Positions 7,605 through 16,640 of a stretch of DNA of 64,000 nucleotides are shown piece by piece. Origin of the DNA: Lachnospiraceae bacterium (GTDB lineage Bacteria; Bacillota; Clostridia; Lachnospirales; Lachnospiraceae); assembly GCA_024697225.1 (NCBI GenBank), contig JAILGA010000104.1, positions 62,001 through 126,000 of the forward strand, given 5' to 3'. Position 1 is the stretch's first letter. Every line of letters starts with the position of its first letter. Made by a program: the position numbers and the translations under genes. A model generated the notes under the pieces. That model was not told where the DNA came from, did not search any database, and saw only the letters and a program-made list of their open reading frames with translations.

Positions 7605-8417
7605 TCAATGCTTCAGTTCGCATACGGCCTGCTCGTAATCTATGAGTTCGGTGATCGTGGGATGGTCGCCGCATACAGCGCAGTTCTTACTTCTCTTTGG
7701 AAGGGTGACCTTATGGAATTCCATCTTCAGAGCGTCAAAGGTGAGAAGCGATCCCGCAAGCAGATCCCCGGCTCCTACTATGAACTTAACAGCCTCCATT
7801 GCCTGCAGACAGCCTATGACTCCGGCCATCGCACCTATGACGCCCGCCTGCTTGCAGGTTGGGACTGCGTCCTTCGGCGGAGGCTCCTTGAAAACACATC
7901 TGTAGCAGGGAAGATCACGGTCCGGTAGCCACGTCATGAGCTGTCCCCTGAAGCGGATGATACCTGCGTGGCAGAAGGGCTTTTTCGCCATGACACAGGC
8001 ATCGTTTATAAGGAATTTCGCAGGGAAATTGTCTGTGCCGTCAAGGATGAAATCGTAATCCCTGATGAGATCCATTATGTTTTCGCTGGTCACAAAGGTA
8101 TGATAAGTATTTACCTTTACATCCGGATTGATGTCATTCATCGTCTCCGCTGCGGAGAGAACCTTGGGTTTACCTATATCCTTTGTCGTATGAATGACCT
8201 GTCTCTGGAGATTCGAGAGATCCACCTCATCCGCATCAGCGATGCCTATAGTGCCCACACCAGCCGCAGCCAGATACAGTGCAGCCGGTGCCCCGAGGCC
8301 CCCCGCTCCGATAATGAGCACTTTGGCGTTGCAGATCTTTTTCTGACCCTTTGCACCTACTTCCTTCAGTATGATATGTCTGGAGTAGCGCTCTAGCTGT
8401 TCGTTCGTAAATGCCAT
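7605..8417 (-). CDS. E1-like sulfur-carrier adenylyltransferase (ThiF/MoeB/HcyF family)
   Basis: 270 residues, single ThiF/MoeB domain. GAGGLG (37-42) binds ATP; NLQRQ (69-73) keeps the conserved arginine; GTDN (127-130) carries the metal-binding aspartate; zinc pairs are C171/C174 and C246/C249; C188 in PTCKQAGV is at the crossover-cysteine position. It should adenylate the carrier's terminal glycine before sulfur transfer. Its start overlaps the carrier stop as TAATG, so both are probably made together. The operon supports the HcyF-like role over thiamine or molybdopterin work, since no thiG or moaE is present. Confidence 0.9.
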   Translation of the reverse strand: MAFTNEQLERYSRHIILKEVGAKGQKKICNAKVLIIGAGGLGAPAALYLAAAGVGTIGIADADEVDLSNLQRQVIHTTKDIGKPKVLSAAETMNDINPDVKVNTYHTFVTSENIMDLIRDYDFILDGTDNFPAKFLINDACVMAKKPFCHAGIIRFRGQLMTWLPDRDLPCYRCVFKEPPPKDAVPTCKQAGVIGAMAGVIGCLQAMEAVKFIVGAGDLLAGSLLTFDALKMEFHKVTLPKRSKNCAVCGDHPTITELIDYEQAVCELKH

Positions 8418-8626
8418 TATGCTCGTCCTCCGCCCATGAAATACAAAAACTCCACTGTATCGCCCTCGGAGAGCTGCTTTTCGGAGTACTCACCCCTGTC
8501 GGCAAACTCTTCGTTGACCGATACCGTGACGTACTCTGGTGTCTCGACCTTTTCCTCCTCGATGAGCTCGGCTATGGTGATGCCGTCCTTTACTTCCCTT
8601 GTTTCTCCGCCTACTGTGATCTTCAT
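8417..8626 (-). CDS. Ubiquitin-like sulfur-carrier protein (ThiS/MoaD/HcyS-like) with a C-terminal extension past Gly-Gly
   Basis: 69 residues. The beta-grasp pattern (ITVGGETREVKDG at the start, EGDTVEFLYFMGG at the end) is that of ThiS/MoaD carriers, but the protein ends GGGRA rather than GG. Carriers of the Wolinella homocysteine pathway likewise need a metallopeptidase to expose the terminal glycine, and a JAMM peptidase lies two genes downstream. Once trimmed, the glycine would be adenylated and converted to a thiocarboxylate that donates sulfide to MetY, encoded just upstream. The ribosome site AGAGGAGGG is strong. Confidence 0.9.
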   Translation of the reverse strand: MKITVGGETREVKDGITIAELIEEEKVETPEYVTVSVNEEFADRGEYSEKQLSEGDTVEFLYFMGGGRA

Positions 8627-8638
8627 GTTTTCCCTCCT

Positions 8639-9871
8639 CTATGCTCTTGTGCTGTTTACAGCATTTATAAAATCCTCTGTCAGATCCTCAGGATCCTCAA
8701 TTCCGACGCTCACCCGGATCAGATCGTCATATACGCCTGCCGCAGCCCTCTGCTCATCTGTGCTTCTTATATAGAGTGTGGACAGAGGATGTATGACCAG
8801 CGTTCTTGTATCTCCCAGTGAAGTCGCACGGACAGCATATTTGAGAGCATCTATGACCGCATATGCCCTCTCCTTTGATCCCACACGGAAGGTCAGGATG
8901 CCGCCGCCCCTTCCGGCCAGATCTCTCTTCGCCAGTTCATATCCGGGACTTCCCGGAAGCGATGGATGATTGACCCTGATGTCAGGCAGTCTGTTCAGGT
9001 TTTCTGCAAGCTTCGCCGCATTGCTGCATATCCTCTCCATCCGAAGCCCCAGAGTCTCAAGTCCGGTCACATTTAAAAACGCGTTAAAAGGTGCCATGCA
9101 GCCGCCCATGTTTTCCCAGATATCCGTGCGAAGCCTGATGGTATAGGCCAGATTTCCGAATTTTCTGTAGCCGTCCAGCGCACGGAAGCGGTCAAAATCC
9201 CATTTGAACCGGGCGCTGTCTATTATCACGCCTCCGATGGAGTTTCCGCTGCCGTTTATATATTTCGTGGTGGAGTGCACAACCATGTCCGCACCCATGG
9301 AGATCGGGTTTGCAAGGTATGGAGTGGCCGTCGTACTGTCAACGATAAGCGGCAGAGAATGTGCATGCGCAAGGTCTGCCACCGCTCTTATATCCATGAT
9401 CTCAAGGGATGGATTACTTATCACTTCACCGTAGATGACACGGGTTCTTTCGTTTATCTGCGGCTCGATCTCCTCCGGTGTCATATGGGTCACATAGCGT
9501 GTTTTTATGTCAAACTTCGTCAGATCCTCAAGAAGATCAATGGTACCTCCGTAGAGCCCCGCCCCGGCTATGATCTCATCCCCTGCGCACAGCATACTGA
9601 GTAAGGACAGTGTTATCGCTGACATACCGGATGAACAGGCTATGGCGGCATTTCCGCCCTCGATCTCGTTTATGCGCTGCTCAAATGCCGCAACTGTCGG
9701 ATTTGCGACACGTGAGTATGCAAATCCCGCTGCCTTATGCCTGAATACGTCCTCCTGCTCGGATGCAGAGTCATATTGAAACGCACTTACCTGCGATATC
9801 TGCGGAAGTGTCGCACCGTCGGCATATTTTTTTACTGCCCTGCCGTGCAGGAGTTTAGTGTTGAATTTCAT
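8639..9871 (-). CDS. metY: O-acetyl-L-homoserine sulfhydrylase-type PLP enzyme, predicted carrier-thiocarboxylate dependent
   Basis: 410 residues from the chosen start. Cys/Met-metabolism PLP fold: SSGMSAIT loop, VIYGEVISNPSLEIMDI, aspartate in IVDSTTATPYL, and Schiff-base lysine K203 in STTKYINGSG. The sequence is closer to O-acetylhomoserine aminocarboxypropyltransferase than to cystathionine synthases. It makes homocysteine from O-acetylhomoserine, with sulfide normally or, as the neighbours suggest, with a carrier thiocarboxylate. An upstream in-frame ATG (9895) overlaps the promoter -10 box and has no ribosome site; ATG 9871 has AGGAGA three bases before it and is preferred. It is the first gene of the sulfur operon. 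Confidence 0.9.
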   Translation of the reverse strand: MKFNTKLLHGRAVKKYADGATLPQISQVSAFQYDSASEQEDVFRHKAAGFAYSRVANPTVAAFEQRINEIEGGNAAIACSSGMSAITLSLLSMLCAGDEIIAGAGLYGGTIDLLEDLTKFDIKTRYVTHMTPEEIEPQINERTRVIYGEVISNPSLEIMDIRAVADLAHAHSLPLIVDSTTATPYLANPISMGADMVVHSTTKYINGSGNSIGGVIIDSARFKWDFDRFRALDGYRKFGNLAYTIRLRTDIWENMGGCMAPFNAFLNVTGLETLGLRMERICSNAAKLAENLNRLPDIRVNHPSLPGSPGYELAKRDLAGRGGGILTFRVGSKERAYAVIDALKYAVRATSLGDTRTLVIHPLSTLYIRSTDEQRAAAGVYDDLIRVSVGIEDPEDLTEDFINAVNSTRA

Positions 9872-9895
9872 GGCTCTCCTTTTTTGAACTATCAC

Positions 9896-9924
9896 ACTTT
9901 AACACCATTTGCCTACCGTGTCAA
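9896..9924 (-). promoter_or_regulatory. Promoter of the metY-encapsulin-desulfurase operon
   Basis: On the minus strand a perfect -35 TTGACA (9919-9924), a 17-base spacer and -10 TAAAGT (9896-9901). Transcription should begin near 9889, giving a leader of under 20 bases before ATG 9871. Confidence 0.85.
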
Positions 9925-9940
9925 TAGGTTTTAATTCAGT

Positions 9941-10030
9941 AAACATCGGTTTTCACACTAATCCTATAGTATTTAGGGAATTCGTCTTGATTTACCGATA
10001 AACCCCGTTGTATAATAGGTGAAACATCGG
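9941..10030. promoter_or_regulatory. Three ATCGG(T) elements between the divergent promoters, candidate Rrf2 operators
   Basis: AAACATCGG occurs on the plus strand at 9941-9949 and again at 10022-10030. A related inverted copy, TTTATCGGT on the minus strand, lies at 9994-10002. The first is upstream of the metY -35; the second is in the spacer of the regulator's own promoter; the third is at its likely transcription start. This placement suits autoregulation and operon control. Binding is inference. Confidence 0.4.
9987..10016 (+). promoter_or_regulatory. Promoter of the Rrf2 regulator gene
   Basis: TTGATT (9987-9992), an 18-base spacer, then a consensus TATAAT (10011-10016). The predicted start is near 10023, about 30 bases before ATG 10054. 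Confidence 0.75.
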
Positions 10031-10053
10031 AAATGACAAAAAGGAGTGACATC

Positions 10054-10458
10054 ATGTTTTCTACAAAAGGCCGCTACGCCATAAGAGTAATGATCGACCT
10101 CGCCGAACAGCAGGGTGATGAGGGCTATGTCCCTCTTAAGGACATAGCGGAGAGACAGGAACTCTCAAAGAAATATCTTGAAATAATTGCCAAGGACATG
10201 GTCACCGGCGGATTGATAAAGGGCATCAGCGGAAAGCACGGCGGTTACAGGCTAAGCCGCGATGCCGCAAGTTACTCTGTCGGAGAGATACTTAAACTTA
10301 TGGAGGAAACCCTCGCCCCCGTGGCCTGTATCGCCGACAAAAACTATGAATGCTCCAGAAAGGATATCTGTCAGACCCTGCCCATGTGGGAAGAATATGA
10401 CCGCATGACAAAAGAATTCTTCTACGGCAGAAAACTCACCGATCTGATGAAAAAGTAA
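10054..10458 (+). CDS. Rrf2-family transcription regulator with a three-cysteine cluster
   Basis: 134 residues from ATG 10054, chosen because AGGAG sits seven bases before it; an in-frame ATG at 10033 lacks a site. N-terminal winged helix (STKGRYAIRVMIDLA, YVPLKDIAERQELSKKYLEII, GKHGGYRLSRD). Cysteines C92, C100 and C106 lie where IscR-type members bind an iron-sulfur cluster, although the C-x7-C-x5-C spacing differs slightly from IscR. Rrf2 proteins include CymR, which represses cysteine and sulfur genes, and IscR. Its position opposite the sulfur operon suggests that it senses cysteine or Fe-S status and controls that operon. Confidence 0.88.
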   Translation: MFSTKGRYAIRVMIDLAEQQGDEGYVPLKDIAERQELSKKYLEIIAKDMVTGGLIKGISGKHGGYRLSRDAASYSVGEILKLMEETLAPVACIADKNYECSRKDICQTLPMWEEYDRMTKEFFYGRKLTDLMKK

Positions 10459-10463
10459 AATAA

Positions 10464-10484
10464 GGCCCCGCTTCAGGCGGGGCC
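10464..10484. terminator. GC-rich hairpin between convergent genes, possible terminator
   Basis: GGCCCCGC and GCGGGGCC pair perfectly around a 5-base loop, directly after the Rrf2 stop and before the gltD stop. There is no T-run on either side, so termination strength is uncertain. Confidence 0.5.
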
Positions 10485-10504
10485 GATCGATTCAGCAAAA
10501 GTGC

Positions 10505-11986
10505 TCATCCGCATAACGTATATCCCATCAGATCCAGATCTATGGCCTTTGCAGCTTCTCTGCCCTGACTGATTGCTTTCACCACAAGCGACTGTCCTGT
10601 ATGCATATCTCCGGCACAGAATACACCTCTTACAGAGGTCGCAAACTCTCCGGGTGCCGTAGCCACATTGCCCCTTTTATCACGTTCTACGCCGAATGCT
10701 TCGGCAACATAATCCTGAGCCCCCAAAAAGCCTGCCGCAATGAGGAGCAGTTCACAGGGAAGCTCCTGCTCAGAGCCCGGGATCTCTTTCATGACACGCC
10801 TTCCGTTCTCAACCTCCCATGAAAGCCGGACGGTCTTCACAGCGCACAGATCACCCTTTTTATCCTTGATAAACTCCTTCACAGTGGTCTCATAGATCCT
10901 GGGGTCGCTGCCGAATACAGCTATAGCCTCCTCCTGGCCATAGTCTGTCTTTAAGACATTAGGCCACTCGGGCCAGGGATTGTTCTCAGTCCGTTTTTCG
11001 GGTGGCTTGGGCATCATCTCTATCTGGACAACACTCTTTGCGCCGTGCCTTATACAGGTTCCCAGACAGTCATTTCCCGTGTCGCCGCCGCCGATAATAA
11101 CCACATTCTTGCCCTTCGCATTTTCGCTGCATACGGCTTTACCATCGGAATCCAGAAGCGCCTTTGTATTGGCTCTCAGAAAATCCACGGCAAAGAATAT
11201 TCCCTTTGCGTCCCGTCCCGGTGCATTTATGTCCCTGGGCTTTGAAGCGCCGCATGCAAGAAGCACCCTGTCATAGTCTTCCAGCAGTTTTCCTGCCTCA
11301 ACATTCTTACCTATATCCGCTCCCGTGACAAAGGTGATCCCCTCCTCCTCCATGATCCCGAGTTTTCTCTCGACAAAGCGCTTCTCAAGCTTCATATTGG
11401 GAATCCCGTACATCAGAAGTCCGCCGGGGCGGTCAAACCTCTCAAATACCGTCACATGATGTCCGCGTCTGTTCAAAAGATCCGCAGCCGAGAGGCCGGA
11501 AGGTCCCGAGCCGACTACCGCTATCTTCTTTTCGGTGCGCACATCCGGCGGGTCTGCTGCCGCCCAGCCTTCGCGGTATGCCATCTCTATGATCGCAAGT
11601 TCTGTCTCTTTGCCGCCCACAGGTGAACCGGTCAGATTGCACGTGCAGGCCACCTCACACAACGCCGGGCATACACGTCCCGTAAACTCCGGAAAACCGT
11701 TGGTCTTCTTAAGCCTTCTGTATGCCTCGCGCCAGTTTCCGCGGTACACCAGATCGTTCCATTCCGGGATCAGGTTGTGCAGGGGACAGCCTGTCGTTCT
11801 CCCCATAATATCCACGCCTGCCTGGCAGAACGGGACGCCGCAGTCCATGCAGCGTGACGCCTGTATCTTACGCTCTTTCTCCGGAAGCGGTGTATGAAAT
11901 TCGTTCCAGTTCCTCAGGCGCTCGAGCGGCGGTATGGAAGGCGAACTTTTTCTCTCATATTCCATGAATCCTGTAGGTTTACCCAT
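10505..11986 (-). CDS. gltD: Glutamate synthase (NADPH) small subunit
   Basis: 493 residues, usual length. N-terminal cysteines for two [4Fe-4S] clusters (RCMDCGVPFC, then CPLHNLIPEW), FAD-binding GSGPSGLSAA, and NADPH-binding GGGDTGNDC. It passes electrons from NADPH to the large subunit, which makes two glutamates from glutamine and 2-oxoglutarate in the cytoplasm. It follows gltB by 44 bases and is the last gene of the block. A related protein at 58965-60353 is paired with a different partner and is assigned to Nfn. Confidence 0.95.
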   Translation of the reverse strand: MGKPTGFMEYERKSSPSIPPLERLRNWNEFHTPLPEKERKIQASRCMDCGVPFCQAGVDIMGRTTGCPLHNLIPEWNDLVYRGNWREAYRRLKKTNGFPEFTGRVCPALCEVACTCNLTGSPVGGKETELAIIEMAYREGWAAADPPDVRTEKKIAVVGSGPSGLSAADLLNRRGHHVTVFERFDRPGGLLMYGIPNMKLEKRFVERKLGIMEEEGITFVTGADIGKNVEAGKLLEDYDRVLLACGASKPRDINAPGRDAKGIFFAVDFLRANTKALLDSDGKAVCSENAKGKNVVIIGGGDTGNDCLGTCIRHGAKSVVQIEMMPKPPEKRTENNPWPEWPNVLKTDYGQEEAIAVFGSDPRIYETTVKEFIKDKKGDLCAVKTVRLSWEVENGRRVMKEIPGSEQELPCELLLIAAGFLGAQDYVAEAFGVERDKRGNVATAPGEFATSVRGVFCAGDMHTGQSLVVKAISQGREAAKAIDLDLMGYTLCG

Positions 11987-12030
11987 GTCTGTCTCCTTAA
12001 AAATGTGCCGGTATCTTTCCGTCCGGTTCG

Positions 12031-15000
12031 TTACCGGTGGCAGGCGTAGAAAGCTTCCATCTGTGCCTGTTCCCTGCTGAGTCCCTTTTCCTCCATCTGG
12101 CCTATCGCTGTCAGTATCCTCTGGTAATCGTGAGGTATTATCTTTTTAAAGCGCGGCAGCCATGCTGCAAAGTTGTCCAGGATCTCCTTGCCTATAGGCG
12201 AACCGGTAGCCTCTACATGCTCCGTGATAAGATCCTTCAGCTGCTGGACGTCATACTTCGAGGTGATCTCCTGCGACGACACCATTTCCTTGTTGATCCT
12301 TGTATAGAGATCGGCTTCCGGATCAAGCACGTATGCGATGCCGCCCGACATGCCGGCCGCGAAGTTCTTGCCTGTGCGTCCCAGTATCACGGCCACACCG
12401 CCGGTCATATACTCGCATCCGTGCTCACCGACGCCCTCTACCACCGCCATAGCTCCCGAGTTTCTGACACAGAAACGCTCGCCCGCAACGCCGCTGATAA
12501 ACGCCTTGCCGCTCGTAGCTCCGTACAGAGCGACATTTCCGATGATAATATTCTCCTCGCGTTTATACGATGCCCCATCAGGCGGCACTACGATCAGTTT
12601 TCCTCCGGAGAGTCCCTTGCCGAAGTAATCATTGGCATCGCCTTCAAGGCGGATGGTCAGCCCCTTGGGAATAAACGCGCCGAAGGACTGTCCGCCTGCC
12701 CCCAGCGCATTGACCGTAAAGGTGTCATCCTCCAGTGCATCATCGCCATATAGCCTTGTGATCTCCGATCCGAAGATCGAGCCGAAGGAGCGGTCCGTAT
12801 TGCCCACTTCCATGGTGAGCTCCCCTTTTTCCTTTTCCTTCAATGCCTTTCCGAAGCTCTTTATCAGTTTCTTCTCATCGGGTGTATCCTGAAGTCTGAA
12901 GTCATATACCTGTCTGGGATCAAACAGCGTCTGCCTGCGCAGGTTCTTCCTGCCGGCATAGGGATTCTCAAGGATCGCCGAGAGATCAACTCTTGCCTGT
13001 CTTCCGGTCAGATCATCCCTCACCGCCAGCAGATCGCTCCGCCCGACCAGCTCATCGACGCTTTTTACGCCCAGCGATGCCATGATCTCTCTGAGTTCTC
13101 TCGCGATGAAATGCATGAAATTGACCACATACTCCGGCTTGCCGTGAAAGTTCTTCCGAAGCTCGGGATTCTGAGTCGCCACACCCACTGGACAGGTATC
13201 CAGATTGCAGTCGCGCATCATCACACAGCCCATGGTCACAAGCGGCGCTGTCGCAAAACCGAACTCCTCAGCCCCCAGCATCGCGGCGATCGCAACATCG
13301 CGGCCGCTCATCAGCTTTCCGTCCGCCTCTATCCTTACCTTGTTCCTCAGATGGTTCATTATCAGGGTCTGATGCGTCTCTGCGATGCCGAGCTCCCACG
13401 GCAGTCCCGCATTGTGTATTGAGGATCTGGGTGCGGCTCCGGTACCTCCGTCGTAGCCGGATACCAGCACAACCTGCGCACCGGCTTTTGCGACACCGGC
13501 CGCGACTGTTCCCACTCCGGCCTCGGAGACGAGCTTCACCGAGATCCTTGCTGCCTTGTTGGCGTTTTTCAGGTCAAAGATCAGCTGTGCAAGATCCTCT
13601 ATCGAGTATATATCATGATGCGGCGGCGGGGATATCAGCGAAACGCCCGGCGTCGAGTGACGTGTCTTGGCGATCCAGGGATATACCTTACTTCCGGGCA
13701 GATGACCGCCCTCACCGGGCTTGGCACCCTGTGCCATCTTGATCTGTATCTCCTTTGCCGACACAAGATAACTGCTTGTAACTCCGAATCGTCCTGATGC
13801 CACCTGCTTTATCGCGGAGCATTTATCTTCTGCGCTTCCTGCGCTCATAAGGCGCTCCGGGCTCTCTCCGCCCTCGCCCGAATTGGATTTCCCGCCTATG
13901 GCGTTCATTGCGAGCGCCATCGTTTCATGCGCCTCCTGCGAGATCGACCCGTATGACATGGCTCCGGTCTTGAACCTCTTTACGATCTCATCCTCGCTCT
14001 CGACTTCATCGAGCGGCACTCCTTTTTTGGGATATTTAAACTTCAGGAGTCCCCGGAGATTGCGCACAGTGTCCTCCCTGTTGACAAGAGCGGTGTATTT
14101 CTTAAAGAGCTCATAATCTCCTCTCTTTGTTGACTGCTGAAGAAGATGTATGGTCTCGGGATTGTAGAGATGCTCCTCACCCTGGGATCTCGACTTATGC
14201 CGTCCCAGACTGTTCAGGGTCAGGTCATTGCGCAGTCCCAGCGGATCGAAAGCCTGATCATGGAGTGTTTCTACATCATTTTCGATATCCTCGAGATTGA
14301 TGCCGCCCACTCTGCTTACAGTGCCGGTAAAATACTTATCTATGACTTCGCGGCCTATGCCGATCGCTTCAAATATCTGTGACCCCTGATATGACTGTAT
14401 CGTGGATATTCCCATCTTGGAGGCGATCTTTACGATTCCGTGGAGGACCGCGTAATTGTAGTCATCCACCGCCGCATAATAATCCTTGTCAAGCATTCCG
14501 CTCTCTATGAGCCCCTCTATCGTCTCCTGTGCGAGATACGGATTTATTGCACTCGCGCCGTATCCGAGGAGGGTTGCAAAGTGGTGCACCTCTCTTGGCT
14601 CCGCGGACTCAAGTATAAGCGAAAGCGATGTGGCCTTCCTCGTGCGCACCAGATACTGTCTGAGTGCCGACACTGCAAGAAGTGAAGGTATCGCAACATG
14701 GTTCTCGTCCACCTCCCTGTCAGAGAGGATCACGATGTTGACGCCATCCCTGTATGCCTTGTCAACTTCCATGAACAGTCTGTCGAGCGCTTTCTCAAGG
14801 CTTGTGTTCACATAGTAGACTATCGGTATGGTCTGAACCTTGAAGCCCTCCCTGTCCATGGTTTTTATCTTTAACAGGTCCGTGTTCGTAAGTATCGGAT
14901 TCTGTATCATGAGCATGTTGCAGTTCTTTGCACTCTCCTTGAGGAGATTGCCGTCACGTCCTATGTAGACATTAGTGGCCGTGACCACCTCCTCACGTAT

Positions 15001-16587
15001 CGCGTCGATCGGAGGATTGGTAACCTGTGCGAAAAGCTGCTTGAAATAGTTGAAAAGAGGCTGGTGGTGTGATGACAGCACCGGGATCGGTATATCGATG
15101 CCCATTGCACATATTGCCTCAGCACCGTCTCTCGCCATCGGAAGTATCGTCTCCTTGACCTCCTCATAGGTATATCCGAAGGCCTTCTGCATGCGTCCCC
15201 TCTGTTCCTCGGTATATGAAGGCACGCGTCTGTTAGGTATCCTGAGATCATGAAGCGTAGTAAGGTTGTCATTGAGCCATTCGCCGTAGGGATTCTTCCC
15301 CGCATAGCGTTCCTTCAGCTCATCATCGCCGATGATCCTGCCCTCCGTTGTGTCAACCAGCAGCATCTTTCCTGGGCGCAGCCTGTCCTTTTTCACTATT
15401 TTTTCCGGCGCAACGGGAAGTACCCCCACCTCTGACGAGAGGATCAGCGTATCGTCTGAAGTTATATAGTACCTTGAAGGACGCAGACCGTTGCGGTCGA
15501 GTACCGCACCCACGATATCACCGTCGCAGAAAAGTATCGAGGCGGGACCGTCCCAGGGTTCCATCATAGTGGAGTAATACTGATAGAAATCTCTCTTTTT
15601 CGTGCTCATCGTGCGGTTATTGACCCACGGCTCCGGGATGGTTATCATCACGGCAAGCGGCAGATCCATACCGTTCATCACAAGAAATTCCAGCGTGTTG
15701 TCCAGCATTGCGGAATCGGATCCCTGTACATTGATCGCGGGAAGCACCTTCACCAGATCATCCTTCAGATAGTCGGAGTCCATGTTTTCCTCGCGGGCAA
15801 GCATCTTATCGGCATTTCCGCGAATAGTGTTGATCTCGCCGTTGTGGACGATGAATCTGTTGGGGTGTGCACGTTCCCAGCTGGGATTGGTATTTGTAGA
15901 AAATCTCGAATGGACTATAGCTATCGCCGAAGTGTAAGCCTCGCTCTGCAGATCGCTGTAGAAGGTTCTCAGCTGTCCCACCAGGAACATTCCCTTGTAT
16001 ACCACCGTTCTCGAGGACAGGGAGCAGACATAGGTCGCATCCGCCCCCTGTTCAAACTCACGCCTCACGATATATAGTTTCCGGTCAAAGTCGATACCCT
16101 TATCCACATCCTCGGGCTTGGCGACAAACGCCTGCATTATGCAGGGCATGCAGGCAAGAGCCTGATGCCCCAGCACATTTTCGCAGACGGGCACCATACG
16201 CCACGCCAGAAAGGGGATACCGGCCTTGACGCAGAGTGTCTCAAACATCTTCTTCGCCTGACCGCGTTTTAATTCATCCTGCGGGAAGAAAAACATTCCC
16301 ACACCATACTCCCTCTCGGGAGGGAGAGTTATGCCCTGCTCCGCGAGCTTCGGCGCAAAAAAGCCATGACAGATCTGCAGCATTATACCTACACCGTCAC
16401 CGGTCTTGCCCTCTGCGTCCTTTCCCGCGCGGTGCTCCAGATTTTCCACTATCCGAAGCGCGTTTTCCACAGTCTCTCTGCTCTCCACTCCGTGTATATT
16501 GACAACCGCGCCTATACCGCAGGCATCGTGTTCAAATCTTTCATCATAAAGCGGAGGCTTCACTTCATCTCTTCTCGCATCAAACAT
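12031..16587 (-). CDS. gltB: Glutamate synthase large subunit
   Basis: 1518 residues. The N-terminal nucleophile amidotransferase starts at Cys23 (HDACGIGAVV) after a 22-residue propeptide that would be removed. The FMN/synthase barrel contains SGEGGESPERL and GGTGAAPRSSI. The 3Fe-4S motif CNLDTCPVG has its first cysteine in the preceding MMRDC segment. The C-terminal GXGXG-type repeat domain (GATSGKAFISG, GGVAVILG) completes the architecture. A TTG 18 bases upstream extends the frame, but it overlaps the ribosome site GCAGGAGAG; ATG 16587 is the start. It is expressed with gltD and close to glnN, so the two halves of the GS-GOGAT ammonia pathway are together. Confidence 0.97.
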   Translation of the reverse strand: MFDARRDEVKPPLYDERFEHDACGIGAVVNIHGVESRETVENALRIVENLEHRAGKDAEGKTGDGVGIMLQICHGFFAPKLAEQGITLPPEREYGVGMFFFPQDELKRGQAKKMFETLCVKAGIPFLAWRMVPVCENVLGHQALACMPCIMQAFVAKPEDVDKGIDFDRKLYIVRREFEQGADATYVCSLSSRTVVYKGMFLVGQLRTFYSDLQSEAYTSAIAIVHSRFSTNTNPSWERAHPNRFIVHNGEINTIRGNADKMLAREENMDSDYLKDDLVKVLPAINVQGSDSAMLDNTLEFLVMNGMDLPLAVMITIPEPWVNNRTMSTKKRDFYQYYSTMMEPWDGPASILFCDGDIVGAVLDRNGLRPSRYYITSDDTLILSSEVGVLPVAPEKIVKKDRLRPGKMLLVDTTEGRIIGDDELKERYAGKNPYGEWLNDNLTTLHDLRIPNRRVPSYTEEQRGRMQKAFGYTYEEVKETILPMARDGAEAICAMGIDIPIPVLSSHHQPLFNYFKQLFAQVTNPPIDAIREEVVTATNVYIGRDGNLLKESAKNCNMLMIQNPILTNTDLLKIKTMDREGFKVQTIPIVYYVNTSLEKALDRLFMEVDKAYRDGVNIVILSDREVDENHVAIPSLLAVSALRQYLVRTRKATSLSLILESAEPREVHHFATLLGYGASAINPYLAQETIEGLIESGMLDKDYYAAVDDYNYAVLHGIVKIASKMGISTIQSYQGSQIFEAIGIGREVIDKYFTGTVSRVGGINLEDIENDVETLHDQAFDPLGLRNDLTLNSLGRHKSRSQGEEHLYNPETIHLLQQSTKRGDYELFKKYTALVNREDTVRNLRGLLKFKYPKKGVPLDEVESEDEIVKRFKTGAMSYGSISQEAHETMALAMNAIGGKSNSGEGGESPERLMSAGSAEDKCSAIKQVASGRFGVTSSYLVSAKEIQIKMAQGAKPGEGGHLPGSKVYPWIAKTRHSTPGVSLISPPPHHDIYSIEDLAQLIFDLKNANKAARISVKLVSEAGVGTVAAGVAKAGAQVVLVSGYDGGTGAAPRSSIHNAGLPWELGIAETHQTLIMNHLRNKVRIEADGKLMSGRDVAIAAMLGAEEFGFATAPLVTMGCVMMRDCNLDTCPVGVATQNPELRKNFHGKPEYVVNFMHFIARELREIMASLGVKSVDELVGRSDLLAVRDDLTGRQARVDLSAILENPYAGRKNLRRQTLFDPRQVYDFRLQDTPDEKKLIKSFGKALKEKEKGELTMEVGNTDRSFGSIFGSEITRLYGDDALEDDTFTVNALGAGGQSFGAFIPKGLTIRLEGDANDYFGKGLSGGKLIVVPPDGASYKREENIIIGNVALYGATSGKAFISGVAGERFCVRNSGAMAVVEGVGEHGCEYMTGGVAVILGRTGKNFAAGMSGGIAYVLDPEADLYTRINKEMVSSQEITSKYDVQQLKDLITEHVEATGSPIGKEILDNFAAWLPRFKKIIPHDYQRILTAIGQMEEKGLSREQAQMEAFYACHR

Positions 16588-16640
16588 AACCGCTCTCTCC
16601 TGCAAGATAACTTAGTCATAAGAACATACTCAGGCTTACA

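Noticed and set aside
7605-8626. Thiamine (ThiS/ThiF) or molybdopterin (MoaD/MoeB) assignment
   Set aside because: No thiG, thiH, moaE or moaA nearby; carrier terminus, JAMM peptidase and metY fit homocysteine synthesis better.
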